Shown: piece after piece, positions 1 through 6,779 of the stretch
Layout: each line of letters begins with the position of its first letter
How positions within the stretch are numbered: the first letter of the stretch is position 1
Position numbers and translations under genes: made by a program
The notes under the pieces: model-generated
What the model was told of the DNA's origin: nothing
What the model saw: the letters and a program-made list of their open reading frames with translations, nothing else
The model's database searches: none
Assembly (NCBI RefSeq): GCF_900454495.1
Contig: NZ_UGSI01000001.1
Coordinates: forward strand, 1,488,001-1,552,000
Origin: Paenibacillus macerans
GTDB lineage: Bacteria; Bacillota; Bacilli; Paenibacillales; Paenibacillaceae
Direction: 5' to 3'
DNA: 64,000 nucleotides

Positions 1-934
1 TGGAAGACCAGGCCACATAACACGGCGCTTCATAACCCGGAACAAGGCGTTTGTATGAGTTGACCGTCGGGTTCGTGATCGCCGCGAACGCGCGGGCGTG
101 CTTCAGAATGCCGGCCATGTAATGACGGGCTTCCTTGCTCAGGCCAAGCGGATCGCTTTCCTCATAAAACGCGTTCGTATCCCCTCTAAACAGCGATTGG
201 TGGCAGTGCATCCCCGAGCCGTTGACGCCGAACAGCGGCTTCGGCATAAACGTGGCATGCAGGCCGTGCTGACGCGCGATCGTTTTGACGACCAGTTTGA
301 ACGTCTGAATCTGGTCGGCCGCTTTGACCGCATCCGCATATTTGAAGTCGATTTCGTGCTGGCCTGGAGCCACTTCATGGTGAGAAGCTTCGATCTCAAA
401 GCCCATCTCTTCCAGCGTCAGCACGATTTCGCGGCGGCAGTTCTCGCCAAGGTCCGTCGGCGCCAGGTCGAAGTAGCCGCCTTGGTCATTGAGTTCCGTC
501 GTCGGATTGCCTTTGTCATCGGTTTTGAACAGGAAAAATTCCGGTTCCGGACCAACGTTCATCGAGGTGTAGCCCATTTCCTCCGCTTCCTTCAGCACGC
601 GCTTCAAAATGGCCCGCGGATCTCCGGCAAACGGCGTGCCATCCGGCATATACACGTCGCAAATCAGGCGGGCAACGCGATCTTCAGTCACCCAAGGGAA
701 AACCACCCAGGTATCCAGATCCGGGTAGAGGTACATGTCAGATTCTTCGATACGAACGTAACCTTCGATGGAAGAGCCGTCAAACATCATCTTGTTGTCG
801 AGCGCTTTTTCCAACTGGCTGACCGGAATTTCCACGTTTTTGATCGTACCGAGCAAGTCGGTAAACTGCAGGCGGATAAAACGTACATTTTCCTCTTTGG
901 CAATGCGCAAAATATCTTCTTTGGTGTAACTCAT
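1..934 (-). CDS. glnA: Glutamine synthetase type I (partial, 3' end outside window)
   Basis: Makes glutamine from glutamate, ammonia and ATP in the cytoplasm. The first ~311 residues are present; the C-terminus lies beyond the left edge. Visible GSI motifs are DGSSIEGYVRIEESD around residues 52-66, GPEPEFFLF, HHEVAPGQHEIDF, and GSGMHCHQSL with the following NPTVNSYKRLVPGYEAP active-site segment. Arg61 sits where the feedback-sensing Arg62 of Bacillus GSI-alpha enzymes lies, so a GSI-alpha (feedback-inhibited, not adenylylated) enzyme is inferred. The start ATG has GGGAGAGG six bases upstream. It follows glnR by 24 bp and is co-transcribed from the GlnR-controlled promoter upstream of glnR. 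Confidence 0.97.
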   Translation of the reverse strand, partial: MSYTKEDILRIAKEENVRFIRLQFTDLLGTIKNVEIPVSQLEKALDNKMMFDGSSIEGYVRIEESDMYLYPDLDTWVVFPWVTEDRVARLICDVYMPDGTPFAGDPRAILKRVLKEAEEMGYTSMNVGPEPEFFLFKTDDKGNPTTELNDQGGYFDLAPTDLGENCRREIVLTLEEMGFEIEASHHEVAPGQHEIDFKYADAVKAADQIQTFKLVVKTIARQHGLHATFMPKPLFGVNGSGMHCHQSLFRGDTNAFYEESDPLGLSKEARHYMAGILKHARAFAAITNPTVNSYKRLVPGYEAPCYVAWSS

Positions 935-958
935 GAATTACCTCTCCCAACATTTAGA

Positions 959-1369
959 TTATTTTTTGAAAAAGCGGGACAGCTCGCCTTGGATCAGGGA
1001 AACCTGATTCGGCTTGCTCCCGGTGACCAACTGCTGCTTCAGCATGCGGTAAAGCTGAGAATCGGTCATTTCTTTCCGCTTCTCTTCCGTGTCCTTCGTG
1101 ATCACCGTCGCCTCCTGGGATTCACGTGACATCGGATTCATCACCTGCTTGATGCCGGCGATATTAACGCCTTTATCAATGAGACCTTTAATCTCCAGCA
1201 GCCGCTCGACATCATTAAAAGAGAACATACGCTGGTTTCCCGAAGTGCGCGCAGGCACAATCAACTCATGCTGTTCATAATATCTGATTTGTCTTGCCGT
1301 CAAATCCGTGAGCTTCATTACGATACCGATAGGAAATAAGGCCATATTTCTGCGAATTTCGTCACTCAT
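959..1369 (-). CDS. glnR: MerR-family nitrogen regulator GlnR
   Basis: Represses glnRA and other nitrogen genes when feedback-inhibited glutamine synthetase is present (known for Bacillus). The sequence MSDEIRRNMALFPIGIVMKL opens the protein, followed by a MerR winged helix (TARQIRYYEQHELI, then RMFSFNDVERLLEIKGLI) and a variable C-terminal tail that in Bacillus mediates autoinhibition. An upstream in-frame start would add 14 residues, but GGAAGG lies nine bases before the ATG at 1369 and the family begins at MSDEIRR, so 1369 is chosen. 136 residues, normal length. It is first in the glnR-glnA operon and is preceded by two GlnR boxes. Confidence 0.97.
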   Translation of the reverse strand: MSDEIRRNMALFPIGIVMKLTDLTARQIRYYEQHELIVPARTSGNQRMFSFNDVERLLEIKGLIDKGVNIAGIKQVMNPMSRESQEATVITKDTEEKRKEMTDSQLYRMLKQQLVTGSKPNQVSLIQGELSRFFKK

Positions 1370-1406
1370 CGCTCTCAACCTTCCAGTTATATAATCTCTT
1401 GACCTT

Positions 1407-1435
1407 ATCATATGTGAGTTATCCTAACATGTCAA
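1407..1435 (-). promoter_or_regulatory. glnRA promoter
   Basis: On the minus strand there is a perfect TTGACA (1430-1435), a spacer of exactly 17 bp, and TATGAT (1407-1412). The whole spacer is itself a GlnR/TnrA box, so bound regulator would occlude RNA polymerase directly. The glnR start is about 38 bp downstream of the -10. Confidence 0.92.
1413..1429. promoter_or_regulatory. GlnR/TnrA box 1, filling the promoter spacer
   Basis: Exact match to TGTNAN7TNACA on either strand (TGTGAGTTATCCTAACA on plus). It occupies precisely the 17 bases between the -35 and -10 of the glnRA promoter. Confidence 0.93.
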
Positions 1436-1441
1436 TAGATA

Positions 1442-1458
1442 TGTTAGGATAACTCACA
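1442..1458. promoter_or_regulatory. GlnR/TnrA box 2, upstream of the -35
   Basis: Exact match to TGTNAN7TNACA (TGTTAGGATAACTCACA on plus). It is the reverse complement of box 1, centred 29 bp away, and overlaps the stop codon (1454-1456) of the upstream ynbB-type gene. The arrangement resembles the paired glnRA operators of Bacillus. Confidence 0.92.
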
Positions 1459-2707
1459 ACAAGTTGCGGTCTTTCATCGTCTGGAGGGCGGTAAGCAACC
1501 CGAATTTCACGTGAGAATAAGTTAATCCGCCCTGCATGTATGCGATATAAGGGGCGCGTATCGGCGCGTCGGCGGACAATTCCAGGCTTCCTCCCTGAAT
1601 GAAGGTGCCGGCGGCCATAATCACGGGATGCTCGTAGCCCGGCATATCCCAAGGCTCCGGCACGACATGACCGTCCACCGCGGCCGCCTTTTGAATGCCT
1701 TGCACGAAAGCGATCAATTGCTCCGGACCGCTGAAGGAAATCGCCTGGATCAAATCCGTCCGCCGCTCGTTCCACCCCGGCCGGCTTTCGAAGCCGGCCC
1801 GCTCGAATACCGCCGCCGCCAGGACGCTGCCTTTGACCGCTTGTCCCACGATGGTCGGCGCCAGGAACAGCCCCTGGTATATGCCGCGGGTCGTCCCCAG
1901 CATCGCCCCGACTTCCCCGCCGATTCCCGGCGCCGTCAGACGATAGGATGCGAGCTTCACGAGGTCTTCGCGCCCGCAGATATATCCCCCGGTTTCAGCC
2001 AGGCCGCCGCCGGGATTTTTGATCAAAGAGCCGGCGATCAGATCGGCGCCGACCGAGGTCGGCTCCCGTTCTTCGGTAAATTCGCCGTAGCAATTGTCGA
2101 CGAACACGATCGCCTCCGGTTTGAGCGCTTTAACCTCGCGCACCATCTCCCCGATTTGTTCGACGGTAAAGGAATCGCGCCAATCGTATCCCCGCGAACG
2201 CTGGATGCCGATCACCCTCGTCCTATCGGTAATTTTCCCTCTCACCGCCTTCCAATCGATTGTGCCGTCGGCAGTTAGCTCCGCCTCGTTATAGGCGATT
2301 CCGAAGTCCTGCAGCGAGCCGCTGCCGTCTCCCGGCTTACCTATCACTTTATGTAGTGTATCATAAGGACGGCCCGTGATATAGAGCAGTTCGTCCCCGG
2401 GACGTAAGACACCGAACAATGCCGTTGCGATCGTATGCGTTCCGGAAGCGAAATGAGGGCGGACGAGCGCCGCCTCCGCGCCGAATACGTCAGCGTACAC
2501 GAGATCCAGCACCTCGCGTCCGCGGTCATTGTAGGCGTATCCGGTCGATCCGGAAAAATGGTAATCGCTCACCTGGTGCCGCTGAAACGCTTCGATGACT
2601 TTCCACGAGTTGTGATCGACGATTTCGTCGATCTCCCGAAACCTCCCCTCCGCCTTACGCTCGGCCGCTTTTAGCCAATTTACGATCTCATCCGAAAATA
2701 CCGCCAT
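1454..2707 (-). CDS. ynbB: YnbB-type PLP-dependent enzyme (methionine gamma-lyase / aluminium-resistance family)
   Basis: 417 residues of the PF06838 family, annotated in Bacillus as YnbB; family members are PLP fold type I proteins with no firmly assigned physiological substrate. Visible features are the N-terminal HFSGSTGYAYNDRGREVLD stretch, RPHFASGTHTI (phosphate-binding loop region), VFVDNCYGEFTE (the Asp contacting the PLP nitrogen) and LIKNPGGGLAETGGYI with the candidate Schiff-base lysine in SLIKNPGG. The start has GGGAGAGAG upstream. It sits between hflX and glnR as in Bacillus; its stop codon overlaps the distal GlnR box of the next operon. Confidence 0.9.
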   Translation of the reverse strand: MAVFSDEIVNWLKAAERKAEGRFREIDEIVDHNSWKVIEAFQRHQVSDYHFSGSTGYAYNDRGREVLDLVYADVFGAEAALVRPHFASGTHTIATALFGVLRPGDELLYITGRPYDTLHKVIGKPGDGSGSLQDFGIAYNEAELTADGTIDWKAVRGKITDRTRVIGIQRSRGYDWRDSFTVEQIGEMVREVKALKPEAIVFVDNCYGEFTEEREPTSVGADLIAGSLIKNPGGGLAETGGYICGREDLVKLASYRLTAPGIGGEVGAMLGTTRGIYQGLFLAPTIVGQAVKGSVLAAAVFERAGFESRPGWNERRTDLIQAISFSGPEQLIAFVQGIQKAAAVDGHVVPEPWDMPGYEHPVIMAAGTFIQGGSLELSADAPIRAPYIAYMQGGLTYSHVKFGLLTALQTMKDRNLL

Positions 2708-2725
2708 CTTGTTGTTCTCTCTCCC

Positions 2726-4048
2726 TTATCTCGATTCGTTCGTTTCTTCATGGACGTCAGGCTTTTGAACCGCAAAAGGAGCGAGCTGATACCCGTATTT
2801 CGCAAAATCCGCCTGGTTTACGTTCACATCGTAAATCATGTCCGCCTCATCCATTTGCTGATTCACCACATCGCCGATCCGGTACAAAACGGAGGCGAGA
2901 TCGCCCCGCTCCGCCGGAATCCGAAACGATTTGGTTCCGCCGGACAACCTGCGCTGCACCGCTTCGCGGATCGCGGCGAGGTCCCGTTCATCGTAAGCGC
3001 TGATCTTTAAGTACCCTTCGCCGGAGGGCAGCATCTGCAAGCCATCGGGCCGGCAAAGATCGATTTTGTTGAACAGAACGATCTGAGGTTTTCCCCCCGC
3101 CCCCAGCTCGGTTAAAATCCGCCCCACGACCGCCATCTGCTCCTGACGCATCGGCGACGACGCGTCGACGACGTGAAGGATCAAGTCCGCCTCGTTCACT
3201 TCCTCCAGCGTCGCGCGGAAAGCGGCCACCAAATCATGCGGCAGGTTTTGAATGAATCCGACCGTATCGGTCAGCACCACCTCTTTGCCGCCGGGCAGCG
3301 GCAATAGTCGCGTCGTCGGATCAAGCGTGGCGAACAGTTGGTTCTCCACGTACACGTCCGCGTTCGTAAGCTGCCTCAGCAGCGTGGATTTGCCGGCGTT
3401 CGTATAGCCTACCAGCGCCACCTGCACGACCCCGGTCTCCTTGCGGCGGGCCCGATGCAGCCGGCGGTGCCGCGTCACCTCTTCCAATTGACGCTTCAGC
3501 TCGCCGATGCGGCGCCGGATATGGCGGCGGTCCATCTCCAGCTTGCTTTCCCCCGGTCCCCGCGTGCCGATGCCGCCGCCGAGCCGGGACAGGTTTTTGC
3601 CGTGGCCGGACAGCCGCGGCAGCAGATAGGTCAGCTGAGCCAGCTCCACCTGAATGATCCCTTCCCGCGTTTTGGCCCGCTGGGCAAAAATATCAAGGAT
3701 CGGCTGCGTGCGGTCGATAATTTTGGCGTCCAGCATCTCCTCCAGATTACGCACCTGCGCCCCGGACAGCTCCTGGTCGAAGATCGCCGTATTCGCTCTC
3801 AGGCGGTCCATGAGCTCCCTCAGCTCCAGCACCTTGCCTTTACCGATAAGCCAGCGCGGATCCGGTTTGTCGCGGTTTTGCACCGCCGTCTCCGCCACCT
3901 CCACGCCCGCCGTCTCCGCCAGCCGGACCAATTCGTCCAAAGAATAGGACGGATCGATCCCGGATTGCTTCGTCTCCGGGGTAATCAAGCTAACGAGAAC
4001 GGCGATATCCTGAATTTTGTCGTTGGTCTCATGTAATGATTTGGCCAT
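2726..4048 (-). CDS. hflX: Ribosome-associated GTPase HflX
   Basis: A translational GTPase that splits stalled or hibernating ribosomes (known for the family). 440 residues. The HflX N-domain ends in GGGIGTRGPGESKLE (about 157-171) followed by a basic coiled linker with HIRRRIGELKRQLEEV. The G domain has G1 GYTNAGKST (214-222), G3 DTVGF (261-265) and G4 NKID (327-330). The start ATG follows AAGGAG by nine bases. It lies 26 bp downstream of spoVK and 18 bp before the ynbB-type gene, so the three are probably co-transcribed; this is the ynbA position in Bacillus. Confidence 0.95.
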   Translation of the reverse strand: MAKSLHETNDKIQDIAVLVSLITPETKQSGIDPSYSLDELVRLAETAGVEVAETAVQNRDKPDPRWLIGKGKVLELRELMDRLRANTAIFDQELSGAQVRNLEEMLDAKIIDRTQPILDIFAQRAKTREGIIQVELAQLTYLLPRLSGHGKNLSRLGGGIGTRGPGESKLEMDRRHIRRRIGELKRQLEEVTRHRRLHRARRKETGVVQVALVGYTNAGKSTLLRQLTNADVYVENQLFATLDPTTRLLPLPGGKEVVLTDTVGFIQNLPHDLVAAFRATLEEVNEADLILHVVDASSPMRQEQMAVVGRILTELGAGGKPQIVLFNKIDLCRPDGLQMLPSGEGYLKISAYDERDLAAIREAVQRRLSGGTKSFRIPAERGDLASVLYRIGDVVNQQMDEADMIYDVNVNQADFAKYGYQLAPFAVQKPDVHEETNESR

Positions 4049-4074
4049 AAACCACTGCTCCTTATATCAACCGG

Positions 4075-5055
4075 TTATCCCTTTTTCTCCAGCTTTAGAT
4101 CCTCCGTCCTGAGCGTCATCAGCTCCAGTTTGCCCGGGGAGCCGCCGCCGTATTGGTTCAGCAGCCGGACGGCCTGCTGGCGGATCGAACGTTCGATCAC
4201 GTTGCGGACGTAGCGGGCGTTGCTGAACAGATGTTCGCTTTCGCATTTTTCCTTAAGCAAATGCTGCTTTAGTTTGAGTATCGCCTGGGGCATCAGGATA
4301 TAATCCCTTTCTTTGGCCATCGCTTCGGCGATCTGTATCAACTGGTCGATCGTATAGTCCGGAAAATCCATCTGGATCGGAAACCGGGACGGCAGCCCCG
4401 GATTCGTTGACAGGAAAAAGTCCATTTCATCGGAATAGCCGGCCAGGATGAGAATGAACTGGTTCTTCTGGTCCTCCATCGCTTTGACCAGCGTATCGAT
4501 CGCTTCCTTGCCGAAGTCTTTCTCCCCGCCCCGCGCCAGGCTGTAGGCTTCGTCGATGAACAAAATGCCGCCCAGCGCTTTTTTGACCAGATCGCGCGTT
4601 TTTTGCGCCGTATGGCCGATATATTCGCCGACCAGGTCGGCCCGCTCCACCTCGATCAAATGCCCTTTGCTCAGCACGCCCATCCGTTGAAACATCTTGG
4701 CCACGATGCGCGCCACCGTCGTTTTGCCGGTGCCCGGATTGCCCTTGAAAATCATATGATATACCTGCGGCCCCGACAGCAGGCCCGCTTCCGAACGCAT
4801 GGAAGCGATCTGTAAAAACGCGAAAATTTCGTACATGAACTCCTTAATATGATCCAACCCGATCAGGTGATCCAATTCCTTTTGAATTTCCACGAACAGC
4901 CCTTGCTGCGGCAAAGCTTTGGCGGCCGGGCCCGGTTCGCTTTCGGGAACGCTCTGCGAGACGACCGGCGGCTCGGCGCTGCGTAAAATGACGTTGATTT
5001 GCCGGGACGGTCTCTCATCCGAAGAGCCGCTTCTGGCTATAACACGCCCAGACAC
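4075..5055 (-). CDS. spoVK: Stage V sporulation protein K, AAA+ ATPase
   Basis: A CbbX-like AAA+ ATPase needed late in sporulation in Bacillus. It has Walker A GNPGTGKTTVARI, Walker B GGILFIDEAYSL, a sensor region around LILAGYSDEMD and the arginine-finger segment PGLPSRFP. The reading frame stays open to 5118, but those extra 21 residues (MSFFVMERRIFDYLYKRGDVP) derive largely from the end of a dispersed repeat. The GTG at 5055 has an excellent AGAGGTGA site (5063-5070) seven bases upstream, so it is preferred. Heads the spoVK-hflX-ynbB group. Confidence 0.9.
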   Translation of the reverse strand: MSGRVIARSGSSDERPSRQINVILRSAEPPVVSQSVPESEPGPAAKALPQQGLFVEIQKELDHLIGLDHIKEFMYEIFAFLQIASMRSEAGLLSGPQVYHMIFKGNPGTGKTTVARIVAKMFQRMGVLSKGHLIEVERADLVGEYIGHTAQKTRDLVKKALGGILFIDEAYSLARGGEKDFGKEAIDTLVKAMEDQKNQFILILAGYSDEMDFFLSTNPGLPSRFPIQMDFPDYTIDQLIQIAEAMAKERDYILMPQAILKLKQHLLKEKCESEHLFSNARYVRNVIERSIRQQAVRLLNQYGGGSPGKLELMTLRTEDLKLEKKG

Positions 5056-5083
5056 AGGGACATCACCTCTTTTATAAAGGTAA

Positions 5084-5247
5084 TCAAAAATTCGTCTTTC
5101 CATCACGAAGAAACTCAAGCGGTCTATTCGACGTCGAACCTTGAATTCAGCCGGGATTTCCGTTGCTCACGTAGGCGTGCCTACGCTCCGCCGCTCAATC
5201 CCTACGCTTCATCCAACCTTTCGGTGCTAGAAACCCGGATTTTTGAT
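5084..5247. repeat. MITE-like dispersed repeat, copy A
   Basis: About 164 bp bounded by imperfect inverted ends (ATCAAAAATTCG and CGGATTTTTGAT). It is clearly homologous to 21898-22066: shared blocks include CGACGTCGAA, TTGAATTCAGCCGGG, TTGCTCACGTA/GTGCTCACGTA, CTTCATCCAACCTT and TCGGTGCT. It has an internal CGTAGGC/GCCTACG hairpin. It lies immediately upstream of the spoVK ribosome site and has no coding potential of its own. Confidence 0.8.
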
Positions 5248-5340
5248 CTTAATTTAAAGGGGCAGGTTGAAAAAAGGCAGCCTTTTTCGAAGCACACTTT
5301 TAAATGTATTCTCTCTCCCTGTCCGTTATTAGAAGTTTTG

Positions 5341-6021
5341 TCACCCTCGGCCCAAAGCGAGCGCCAGCTGATCCATTTTCCATTTCGTATAAGCCAAAAT
5401 CTCCCGTACCGTATTGGGAATCGGTTTAAGCACCGCGGATTTCTTCAACGACAGCTTCGGGTCATGATAGCCAAACGCCTCGGCGATTTCCAGCGCCCGG
5501 TTCCCGTGATACGTATGCGTAATAATGAGAGCGGAATCGTACCCGCGCTCCTCCATGATCGCCTGGCTGAATTTCAGGTTTTCGAACGTGCTGGTCGCCT
5601 CGTTTTCAAGCAGGATTTTTTCCCGCGGGATGCCGCTGCGTTCCAGATAATTCGCCATGCCCTCCGCTTCGGTGTATTTGGAGTTGGCCGTATCCCTGCC
5701 GCCGGTCAGCAAAAACAGCTTAAACTTCCCCTCCTTATAATCCTGAATGCTCTGCTCCAGCCGCTCCCGCAGCCCCGGGCTCGGTTCGTCCCCCCACAGA
5801 GAAGCTCCCAGCACGATGCCGACATCGGCCGGTTCGGAGCGGCTGGCGCTCACGGCCGGATTTCGCTCGATGCTGCCGATCTGGGCCAGCACATAAAGCA
5901 CCCAGGCCAGTCCCAGCGCGCACAATACGAGGCCCCAGCGAATCAACTTTCCCCGTATCCCCCGTTTTTTCCGTACCGGTTCGCCAAAAGTCAACGTTGT
6001 TCTTTTCTTGGCAAAAAGCAT
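5341..6021 (-). CDS. SanA/YdcF-like (DUF218) membrane-anchored protein
   Basis: 226 residues. A basic N-terminus is followed by one membrane segment (about residues 29-50, LIRWGLVLCALGLAWVLYVL) and an extracytoplasmic DUF218 domain with VGIVLGASLWGDEPSPGLRERL, LLTGGRD, TEAEGMANYLERSGIP, ENEATSTFENL and ALIITHTYHGNRALEIA. These are the conserved blocks of the ElyC/SanA/YdcF family, linked to envelope integrity in enterobacteria; the biochemical activity is not established. The start lies four bases after the stop of the DUF402 gene, so the two form an operon. Downstream (5248-5340) are repeat copy A and a short AAAAAGG/CCTTTTT hairpin. Confidence 0.88.
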   Translation of the reverse strand: MLFAKKRTTLTFGEPVRKKRGIRGKLIRWGLVLCALGLAWVLYVLAQIGSIERNPAVSASRSEPADVGIVLGASLWGDEPSPGLRERLEQSIQDYKEGKFKLFLLTGGRDTANSKYTEAEGMANYLERSGIPREKILLENEATSTFENLKFSQAIMEERGYDSALIITHTYHGNRALEIAEAFGYHDPKLSLKKSAVLKPIPNTVREILAYTKWKMDQLALALGRG

Positions 6022-6024
6022 GTC

Positions 6025-6585
6025 TCAACCTCCATCGGGATGCGAATCCGCGTTCATAAACCCGCTGCGGTAATGCTCAAGCGACAACTGAAAAAGCGGA
6101 AAGCGCTGCTTGTTAATGGCATGAAGCAGTTCATGGGCCGTCTCTGCTGCCAGATCATAATCTTTTACCGTAATAAGGCCGCTTGTAAGCGCGTCGTCAA
6201 GTTCATCCTGATCGAGCAAAAACACTTCTCCGGTCTTTAACACGACGATATCCAAATACAAATCGTCAAACCAGGGCACGCCCTGATCCGTAATCCCCTG
6301 CGTTTTGCAAATATCGATATACCATTCCACGATTTCCCCTTGGTCATCGAACATCGCCGTGACGACGTAATGGGCCCCTTTCGGGTAGTACTGCAGCCAG
6401 GTAAACCCTTTGTCGGCAATGCGAAACGTGTGTCCTCCATAGGTTTTCCACAGCGGATCGCGAAGATCTTGAATCGTATACAACGTCACATGCCCCGTGA
6501 AGACATCGTTTTGTACAAACTTGGATTTGAACTGACGCTGGGTTATGCGGCGCCAGTTCGCGCGGTCTCCGAATTTTCGCTTCAT
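6025..6585 (-). CDS. DUF402 domain protein
   Basis: 186 residues with the DUF402 fold signature: a charged N-terminus (KRKFGDRANWRRITQRQF), GFTWLQYYPKGAHYVVTAMFD, IVEWYIDICKTQGI, VPWFDDLYLDIVVLKTGEVFLLDQDEL and a helical C-terminus. Related DUF402 proteins include nucleoside phosphatases (NtdP/YgaC) and FAU-1-like RNA-binding proteins; this one is divergent from NtdP, so no reaction is assigned. It is upstream of and nearly abuts the SanA/YdcF-like gene. Confidence 0.85.
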   Translation of the reverse strand: MKRKFGDRANWRRITQRQFKSKFVQNDVFTGHVTLYTIQDLRDPLWKTYGGHTFRIADKGFTWLQYYPKGAHYVVTAMFDDQGEIVEWYIDICKTQGITDQGVPWFDDLYLDIVVLKTGEVFLLDQDELDDALTSGLITVKDYDLAAETAHELLHAINKQRFPLFQLSLEHYRSGFMNADSHPDGG

Positions 6586-6666
6586 AGATTATAGCCCTTT
6601 CACCAACAATGTACTATCACTTTACCATATTTGAAAAAGAGTCACAAAACAGCCGCAACAAACGGG

Positions 6667-6708
6667 AAAAGACCCCCGGACGCTAAACGCGCCGCTCTGG
6701 AGGTCTTT
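6667..6708 (-). terminator. Terminator of the class A PBP gene
   Basis: Minus-strand hairpin with AAAGACC/GGTCTTT arms (6668-6674, 6702-6708) followed by TTTT. It lies about 70 bp after the PBP stop codon and before the DUF402 gene. Confidence 0.8.
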
Positions 6709-6779
6709 GCCTTGCGGGTGGTTGGCCCGCGGGTTCGCGTGCCATATAGATCGATCGGCGCTTTCGGGAATTCGGCAGG

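Noticed and set aside
98..1129. Long plus-strand open frame antisense to glnA and glnR
   Set aside because: Arg/His/Phe-rich shadow of strongly conserved genes on the other strand, with no ribosome site; the same applies to many long antisense frames over mutS, mutL, the P450 and DUF5695 genes.
6025..6585. Assignment of the DUF402 protein as NtdP nucleoside phosphatase
   Set aside because: The blocks differ from Bacillus NtdP/YgaC as I recall it, so only the domain is named.
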